From assembly GCA_949775045.1 (NCBI GenBank), contig OX459108.1, positions 13,477,711 through 13,541,710 on the forward strand: a DNA stretch of 64,000 nt, in the 5' to 3' direction. The stretch comes from Metridium senile. Its lineage: Eukaryota; Cnidaria; Anthozoa; Actiniaria; Metridiidae. Positions 58,601 to 64,000 of this stretch are shown piece after piece (the first letter of the stretch is position 1; each line of letters starts with the position of its first letter). Under the pieces are notes generated by a model that worked only from the letters and a program-made list of their open reading frames with translations, was not told where the DNA came from and searched no databases. The position numbers were made by a program, and so were the translations under genes.

Positions 58601-59854
58601 ACTTTCATCTCATCCTTCCTGCACCTGCCATCATCAACTACACAACTGTTATGAACCTTTATCAATATAATTTAAACATTTTGTGTCCTACCATCATCAT
58701 CAACATTATTATCAACAACACTTTAGTCACCACCACCATCACTGTCAATATTACTACCACCGACATTATCATCAACAACACTTACACTTTAGTCACCACC
58801 ACCATCACTGTCAATATTACTACCACCGACATTATCATCAACAACAATTACACTTTAGTCACCACCACAATCACTGTCAATATTACTACCACCGACATTA
58901 TCATCAACAACAATTACACTTTAGTCACCACCACAATCACTGTCAATATTACTACCACCGACATTATCATCAACAACAATTACACTTTAGTCACCACCAC
59001 AATCACTGTCAATATTACTACCACCGACATTATCATCAACAACACTTACACTTTAGTCACCACCACCACCATCACTGTCAATATTACTACCACCGACATT
59101 ATCATCAACAACAATTACACTTTAGTCACCACCACAATCACTGTCAATATTACTACCATAGTCAACGGTGGTAGTAATATTGACAGTGATTGTGGTGGTG
59201 ACTAAAGTATTACTGTTGTTGATTCATGATGATGTTGTTGATGATGATAGAGATGATAGTAGGACACAAGAGCATATTAGTTGACAACTAAAATATGAAA
59301 TAAGCTCTATTTCACTGAATCTGTGTTACAATATTTCATGTTTAGCACTACAACATAATTTACTCACCAACTGGCAAAGACGTTTCTTCTTTGCTATCTG
59401 TTTCCTCTTCTTTATCTTCAACATCGTCGACCTTATCGTTGTTTTTAACTTCTGAATCTTCAACTAAATGAAACAAAACAGTTCTAAAAGATGCTATTTA
59501 CATATAAACTTCAAATAAAACTCCCAAAGGAAAAGCATCAAAAAGTTTCAACATATTTTTGCCGTCTGTTTGCTCGTCTTTATCTTCAACATCGTCGACC
59601 TTATCGTTGTTTTTAACTTCTGAATCTTCAACTAAATGAAACAACACCGTTCTAAATGATGCTGTTTACATAAATTCAAATAAAACTCCCAAAGGAAAAG
59701 CATCAAAAAGTTTCAACATATTTTGGTCGCGTGTTTTTTGTAATTATCATCACAAATTCGGCGTTTTCTCACCTGATTTCGACTTCTCATTGGCCATTTT
59801 CAACTTGTTTTTCTTCCTTTTGAGTTTTTTAAGCTTTCTAATATGGCTATCCAT
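49689..59854 (-). CDS. DDX18: ATP-dependent RNA helicase DDX18 (HAS1 family), complete
   Basis: Thirteen exons: 59854-59773, 59463-59368, 58316-58175, 57757-57657, 57163-56964, 55709-55595, 55449-55310, 54239-54078, 53669-53517, 53233-53120, 52598-52542, 50540-50363, 49828-49689; phases fit throughout, 559 residues. Nucleolar DEAD-box helicase of large ribosomal subunit assembly. The N-terminus ([17 protein letters not shown]) is basic and shorter than the vertebrate one. Motifs in order: Q motif near 90-98 (FTNMTEIQ), motif [10 protein letters not shown] (K119), Ia SPTREL, Ib [15 protein letters not shown] 223-226, III SAT 254-256, [22 protein letters not shown] 401-409. The C-terminal tail [10 protein letters not shown] then a Lys run ending DSRQFSR is the DDX18 signature. 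Introns hold many repeats; exons 2 and 8 have partial, decayed duplicates nearby. Confidence 0.96.
50583..51237. mobile_element. TIR element (CAGCCAATCTC ends) with nested SINE, DDX18 intron 12
   Basis: Ends CAGCCAATCTC and GAGATTGGCTG, inner arms GGTTGTCCACCT/AGGTGGACAACC and TATCACGTGGCTCATTATAT with complement, flanked by TA. A second, inner inverted pair (TGTAGAAAGTCAGGT/ACCTGACTTTCTACA) lies at 50668-50756. A SINE (about 50765-51150) has inserted between the arms, accounting for most of the length. Confidence 0.75.
50765..51150 (-). mobile_element. tRNA-derived SINE with a tRNA-Asn-like head
   Basis: On the minus strand the head has TTAGCTCAGTTGGGAGAGC (D arm, A box), an anticodon-loop-like CTGTTAA (GTT) and GGGGTTCAAACCCC (T arm, B box), but the acceptor stem does not pair. 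The body contains TTAACGTCC/CCGAGAGGACG words, and the tail has AAAGTGCGCTATATAAATAC. It is the best preserved SINE in the window. Confidence 0.8.
51325..51925. mobile_element. Cluster of foldbacks in DDX18 intron 11/12 region
   Basis: 51610-51700 holds an inverted pair around TTTTATCAGGTTTAAA and TTTAAATCCTGATAAAA with a short GGCTTCGCC loop. 51728-51920 is a separate foldback: AGAAATGGTTCATAAGTAG and complement, inner arms GTCCATCGTGTTATGGATGC. The word GATAAAACACTGCTG(C/T)TCGTTT near the first also occurs in introns of copies B and C. Confidence 0.7.
52680..53110. repeat. (GATGAT)n low-complexity array in DDX18 intron 10
   Basis: GAT-rich repeats with a higher-order unit containing GATACTGTTGCT. 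Asp-rich or Met-rich open frames across it on the plus strand and Ile/His-rich ones on the minus strand are repeat artefacts. Confidence 0.95.
54288..54355 (-). pseudogene. Decayed partial duplicate of DDX18 exon 8
   Basis: Minus-strand CCAGGGATATATACATTGTA then GTTGTACCATCAGAGATG repeats the acceptor and first 40 bases of exon 8 (54239) with small insertions and substitutions (exon 8 starts [10 protein letters not shown]). It lies 50 bp upstream of the real exon inside the intron. Confidence 0.8.
54397..54593. mobile_element. Foldback element, about 197 bp, AACAGGTTCCCATTT ends
   Basis: Arms AACAGGTTCCCATTTAAATC and complement, inner arms TTATGCAAATTGTGTTGA and GTGTGTTTAGCACAC with complements; the right arm has a partly duplicated AAGTACAGA(G/T)TTAAATGGGA end. 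DDX18 intron 7. Confidence 0.8.
54677..55087. repeat. 68-bp tandem array, six units, DDX18 intron 7
   Basis: The unit contains CTAGTAAAGTCTAAAGCATA and CACTGAAACAACTTCTAAGC; units differ at only a few sites (GTCACTAG/GTAACTAG, AGTAAAG/AGGAAAG). Confidence 0.97.
56216..56330. mobile_element. Foldback element, about 115 bp, adjacent to a TIR element
   Basis: Arms ACAGTTTGATGTG..GGCTGGATATTTTAC with complement GTAAAATATCCAGCC..CACATCAAACTGT. It lies directly left of the 600-bp element at 56336. Confidence 0.75.
56336..56935. mobile_element. TIR element CAGGGATTCTGGCATTATGCGG, copy 2 (600 bp)
   Basis: Inverted relative to copy 1 (13403-14042) and flanked by TA. It is about 40 bp shorter, largely because it has one YY1-like CCGCCATCTTGG unit where copy 1 has three. 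Located in DDX18 intron 5. Confidence 0.88.
58700..59210. repeat. 69-75 bp tandem array ending in an inverted copy, DDX18 intron 2
   Basis: About six units of CACTGTCAATATTACTACCA plus ACATTATCATCAACAAC. The last 45 bases (59165-59210) are the inverted complement of the unit, so the array ends in a hairpin. Two long Thr/Asn or His/Tyr-rich open frames over it are artefacts. Confidence 0.93.
59563..59725 (-). pseudogene. Truncated duplicate of DDX18 exon 2 and its 5' intron flank
   Basis: Repeats 59395-59545 (second exon plus about 90 bp of intron 1) with few changes: acceptor TTTAG|TTGAAGATTCAGAAG is kept, but the 3' third of the exon and the donor are missing. Recent tandem duplication; the remaining acceptor could compete in splicing. 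Confidence 0.85.
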
Positions 59855-60324
59855 GATATTCTTTGTGTGATCAAGATCAAATTTATAGATATATCAACAT
59901 AAAGGCATTACAACAGACTACACGTGCATTTAGATAAAATACTAGTAACCAGGCCTTGTTGAATGCACAGGAAGCCCGCGCACAGTATTACATACAGGTA
60001 TCCCAAACCTACGAAGCCCATTTTGATGCCTGCGGTGAATACAACCACCATAATTGTTGCTACGGTTCGAAAGAAAACATTTTCCTTATTGCAAGAATGT
60101 TAATGTCACATGAAAAAAGAACATTAGTAATTCAGTTCTAAAGGAATAACAAAAAAATTCAGCTTCAGTGATCTTCTTTTGTCTTTTAATCAACGTTAAC
60201 TCCTTTCCTACTAAATTACAAAAGTCAGGACAAAGTTTTTGCAATAAGTTGTATGTTGTTTCGCTAATAAGACATCAAAAGAGTCACTACCATGTTTCCC
60301 AATTGTTTACTTTAATTATTTTCT
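59855..60324. promoter_or_regulatory. DDX18 upstream region and UFL1 3' flank (boundaries not resolved)
   Basis: This 470-bp interval must hold the DDX18 promoter and the UFL1 3' untranslated region, both read on the minus strand. I see no TATA box or clear poly(A) signal. A 61-codon plus-strand open frame (59956-60141) has no support. Confidence 0.45.
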
Positions 60325-63300
60325 CTATTGTTCATCTTTATTATTCATTTTCTTAATATTCAACGCCATTTCTTTGATTTCTTGAATTCCTTCTTCCAGC
60401 AGACTTGATGCAGTTTGCTCCACCACAGCCTCTTCACCAGTCTCCTTCTCGTCTTCAACTGAACCACCAGTAAGACGCTTTACAACAAGAGACTGGTACC
60501 GTGTTAGCCTTTCTTGTTGCTCTGGGTTTAAGTGATTTGCGAGGTACGCAATGACTTGTGGGACACAACGTCCAGGGGCATGGAGAGGGGAGGAAGCAAA
60601 ATGTTGGAAGAGCAATACCGCTGCTAGGTGGAGGGCCATAGCTGGCTCGTTCTCTTGGCGTAGTTGTTCTTGTAATGCTGCTCTGTGTTCGATTGTGATT
60701 TGTCTGAAAAAATCAAATTAAATGAATGAATGAATGAATGAATGAATGAACAAACAAATGATGAATTAATCGAATAAACAGACAAATGATGAATGAATGA
60801 TTGAACTAACGAACGAATGAATGTATGAATAAACGAATGAATGAAAACTAACTAACGAATGAATAAACGAATGAATGAAAACTAACTAACGAATGAACGA
60901 ATGAATGAAAACTAACTAACGAATGAATAAACGAATGAATGAAAACTAACTAGTGAATGAATGAACGAATGAATGAAAACTAACTAACGAATGAATAAAC
61001 GAATGAATGAAAACTAACTAATGAATGAATGAACGAATGAATGAAAACTAACTAACCAATGAATGAATGAATGAATGAAAACTAACTAACGAATGAATAA
61101 ACAAATGAATGAAAACTAACTAGCGAATGAATGAACGAATGAATGAAAACTAACTAACGAATGAATGAATGAATGAAAACTAACTAGCGAATGAATGAAC
61201 AAATGAATGAACGAATGAATGAAAACTAACTAACGAATGAACTAATGAACGATTGATTGAGCGAACAAATGATGGATGGATGAAATGGAAGGATAAATGA
61301 ACGAATTACCTTTCTCTTTTCTTGTCCAACCTTTTGACCATAAATTCGCACAAACCCGGTCCAGAGACAACATCAAACTGGTTGAAGAATTCAGATGTTT
61401 CCTACAGAAAAAATACTATAAGTTTTAAAAAGTCGATAACATATTCAAAATATTTGCAAATGCACAAACGTGCCAGGCTAATCATGTAAGTTAAGGTTGT
61501 TCGCATAAAGACCAGTTAGCACTTGAAAAAACTCAGTATTTTACTTCAAGACAATGAACAAAAGACGCATATTTTATTGGATTATCTGCCACTTACAATG
61601 TAGAATGTAGTTAATTGTTTTAGTTTCTCATTCGGAACAGAAATGCACAATGAAGAAGGAACCCATAATTAGGAAAGTGATCTTTGTTGTAGTTGAAATG
61701 TCTTCAGTTTAGATTAAAAATCTTTATTAGATAGACTTTTGTATACTTACCTTGCCATTTAGTGTAGCATTCAGCCTGATAAGAGAAGATTTCCTTTGTT
61801 CAGGCATCTTGCTGATTATTTTCATACGATTCTGAAATAAAAAGAACTTAATTAGACAATGTAACAATCAAAATTACACTTGTCACCACCACCATCATTC
61901 ATCATTGTTATCATTATTAATTATCATGATCATCACCAGAGTACAAGTCACCATCACTATAATCTTTATCGTTGTTACCATGATCATCTCATTGTCATCA
62001 TCATCAGCACCATCATCAATACATTGCCATCATCATCATCATCATCACCAACATCATCACCACCATCATCATTACATTGCCATCATCACCATCATCATTT
62101 GTTGTTTTTCAATTTTAATTTTTTTTCCATATATCGATACATTTTTATATCTCTGAACAATATGAAATTTAGTAACTTTGTTTATATTTATATTTATTTT
62201 CCTTTTTAAAACATTTTTATTAATTATATAGATTTAGCTTAGATTTCATTCCATGTACTATATATAGAATTTTATCAATAATTTTTTTTCCTTCTAAAAT
62301 TGTAAAGCGGTGTTGAGCTTTTGTAATTGTCTCTATATAAAATAAAGTTATTATAAATAAATTATTATTATTATCACCACCATCATCATTACTATCATTA
62401 TTACATTGACATCATCATCAACATCATCATCTGATTCATTGTACCAACCTCTGCAGTGAGTGTACTCTCGTCTGTGACTGCGAGCATGTGGTCAGCAGCT
62501 AGCATGTTGACTATAAGATTGGTTATGTCTGTACACATGGTTCGTAGTAGGTGTCTTGACAGATGAACTTGTACATCATCTGAAATGAAGACATCAATGT
62601 CTTGTTATGTATGGTGAAATAATGATGTATGATGGGTAAGAAAGGAGGAAAAGATAGAAAGCGAAGCGTGTTGATAGGAAGACAGATACATGTAAGATGG
62701 CCAAGCAATCATTTCTCTGCCCTTATCTAGTACCTTGAAAGCTGCCAAACAAACAAACAAACAAACAGACAACAAACATACAAACATATGAACGAACGAA
62801 CGAACGAACAAACAGACAGACAGACAGACAGACCAACAAATAAACAAACAAAAAGTTTACAGTCAGTCTTTCTTACCATCAAATAGCTGTAAGCTCTTTT
62901 CAAAGACCTTAGCACTAGCCCATAAAGCATTAACTTTCTCTTGAACTTCAGCGTGGCTCTTTCTCTTCTTGTCACCGGACGTCTGTAGAACTGTACGTAC
63001 GACTTGCTGATAGGTACGGGTCAGCGGTCTGCCAATTAAAAAAGGAAATAAAACTCAGGAAGATTTATGATGAAGAAGGAAAAATGGAAAATTCACAATT
63101 TTTGATATTTAATCTTCAATATTATTACGGACAGCAGGCTTTGCTTCTTTTTAAGTACCAAGCTGTATACCTAAAGGTATATGTATAAAAACCTTATAAT
63201 TAAAATGAAGGATGATTTTGACCAATTCGTATAAAAATAGATCCAAATATACCTGTGTAGTTGCGTAGCAACCTCAGCCATGAAATCATCTTCGCATTCT

Positions 63301-63961
63301 TTGTTGTTATTTTGCAAAATTTCAGTGATCTAAAGGAAGCAATAGACCTCTACTTTTATAGCTGAATATCACTATCATCATCATCATCGTCAATACTTAA
63401 AATCATTGCTATCATCATCACAATTATTATGGCATATCATCATCACAACAATTATCACTGTGAACATTTGTCCTTACTTCTGACTGACTATTATTGTTAT
63501 TGTAGTCATTATAATTGTAAATGTTGTTGTCATTATCATAAACATCATTTTCATTGCTACTCTGTCTTTAACTGTTTAATTACCCTAATAAAGATTGCTT
63601 GATTGATTGAAGTTAGTGAGTAAGTGATATGATGCATATTTTGAACTTCGCCACCTTGCAAAAGCTCCTTCATCAACGTGCTGTTCAACTCTTAAAGATT
63701 AGCTTATTCTTTGTAATTACGTCTTTTTGTTACTGTTGTTGTTGTTTGTAACAATCAACGTATAGCGCTTAGAACAGATTTGTATTTGCGCTTTATAAAT
63801 AAAAATTATTATTATTATTATTATATAAAATACATTTTACTGCTATTTACCTGTTCAACTGTCATGAATTGTAATTCCTCAGGACGTGAGTTTCTCTCTG
63901 ATGGTTCACCAAAATCGTCTGGTTCTTCGTTTTTTCCACCCTTGTATCTCTTGTCCTTTGT
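60325..63961 (-). CDS. UFL1: E3 UFM1-protein ligase 1, C-terminal part (gene continues beyond the window)
   Basis: Seven exons: 63961-63851, 63329-63253, 63028-62877, 62579-62449, 61831-61751, 61401-61310, 60703-60325; all in phase, 340 residues up to TAG at 60327-60325. UFL1 transfers UFM1 to substrates such as ribosomal protein uL24 at the ER membrane, working with DDRGK1. Recognised by [19 protein letters not shown] and [15 protein letters not shown] followed by YQSLVVKRL, matching the conserved C-terminal region of animal UFL1. The Lys-rich [13 protein letters not shown] segment at the first visible exon corresponds to the mid-protein charged linker. The N-terminal winged-helix half and start lie to the right of 64000. 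Introns are rich in GAAT and CAT repeats; the coding sequence is undamaged. Confidence 0.95.
60721..61290. repeat. (GAAT)n with AAAACTAACTAAC higher-order repeat, UFL1 intron
   Basis: GAATGAAT runs interspersed with about nine copies of GAAAACTAACTAACGAATG, forming a roughly 38-bp higher-order unit (some doubled). It lies directly upstream of the last UFL1 exon's acceptor. Confidence 0.95.
61870..62435. repeat. CAT/ATC low-complexity tracts, UFL1 intron
   Basis: CATCATCACC-type repeats at 61880-62100 and again at 62365-62435, separated by AT-rich DNA containing AGCGGTGTTGAGCTTTTGTAA, a word like a SINE/LINE 3' end followed by ATT repeats. Open frames here are artefacts. Confidence 0.85.
62744..62855. 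repeat. (CAAA)n, (GAAC)n and (CAGA)n microsatellites, UFL1 intron
   Basis: Successive CAAA, GAAC and CAGA tetranucleotide tracts adjoining each other between two UFL1 exons. Confidence 0.95.
63360..63830. repeat. CAT-rich DNA and a SINE-like 3' end, UFL1 intron
   Basis: CATCATCATC tracts at 63370-63540, then at 63755-63825 GTATAGCGCTTAGAACAG..TTGCGCTTTATAAATAAAAA and ATT repeats, the form of a SINE 3' tail. Head not identified. Confidence 0.6.
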
Positions 63962-64000
63962 CTGTCAGAAATAAAGGACATTATAAAAACATGTTTGTCT

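Noticed and set aside
58582..59205. Thr/Asn-rich (207 aa) and His/Tyr-rich (163 aa) frames
   Set aside because: Both result from the tandem array in DDX18 intron 2, on the strand opposite to the gene.
59956..60141. 61-residue plus-strand frame between DDX18 and UFL1
   Set aside because: Antisense to the presumed DDX18 promoter, no homologue recognised, no supporting signals.

Overview
This is a eukaryotic, AT-rich, heavily repeat-laden chromosomal window: genes are split by GT/AG introns with exact phase matches, and microsatellites, foldback elements and SINEs fill the gaps. The gene set (a chymotrypsin-fold protein with a C-terminal ShK domain, a tandem family of TauD/At3g21360-like dioxygenases, one-copy DDX18 and UFL1) points to a metazoan, most likely a cnidarian and probably an anthozoan. 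That placement is an inference from domain combinations, not a database result.

Layout. 0-0.4 kb: first exon of an unrecognised minus-strand gene running off the left edge. 2-38 kb: an array of five apparently intact 2-oxoglutarate/Fe(II) dioxygenase paralogues, copy A on + (1975-4798) and copies B, C, D, E on - (9835-15251, 17823-20969, 21793-25950, 27303-37607), plus one decayed orphan exon (8849-9046). All copies share the same four-coding-exon plan: a short arginine-rich, probably mitochondrial leader exon, an HxD/HxE exon, a middle exon and a distal-His/Arg exon. Introns 2 and 3 are where microsatellites and transposons accumulate; copy E intron 2 is 7.7 kb because two different CACAG-ended DNA transposons landed in it.

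39.7-43.6 kb: six-exon plus-strand gene for a secreted serine-protease homologue with an ShK tail, whose catalytic Ser codon reads Gly. 47.1-48.3 kb: an unrecognised two-exon minus-strand gene with an acidic N-terminal part and one in-frame TGA. 49.7-59.9 kb: complete 13-exon DDX18 (HAS1-type DEAD-box RNA helicase, 559 codons). 60.3-64 kb: the C-terminal seven exons of UFL1 (UFM1 E3 ligase), which continues off the right edge. DDX18 and UFL1 are head-to-tail on the minus strand, about 470 bp apart.

Mobile DNA dominates what is unusual: two CACTA-like elements with subterminal repeat arrays (one carries a spliced, unrecognised gene), a 750-bp terminal-inverted-repeat element with a 9-bp target duplication that carries a RecQ-type helicase fragment, a 63-bp relative of it nested in a SINE, a separate RecQ-type pseudogene, a two-copy element with tandem YY1-like motifs, a TTAA-flanked element, a three-copy TA-flanked MITE family and about ten further foldbacks. 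The dioxygenase paralogues presumably act on small substrates in mitochondria; DDX18 acts in ribosome biogenesis and UFL1 in ufmylation at the ER. No operon-like cooperation between these genes is implied.
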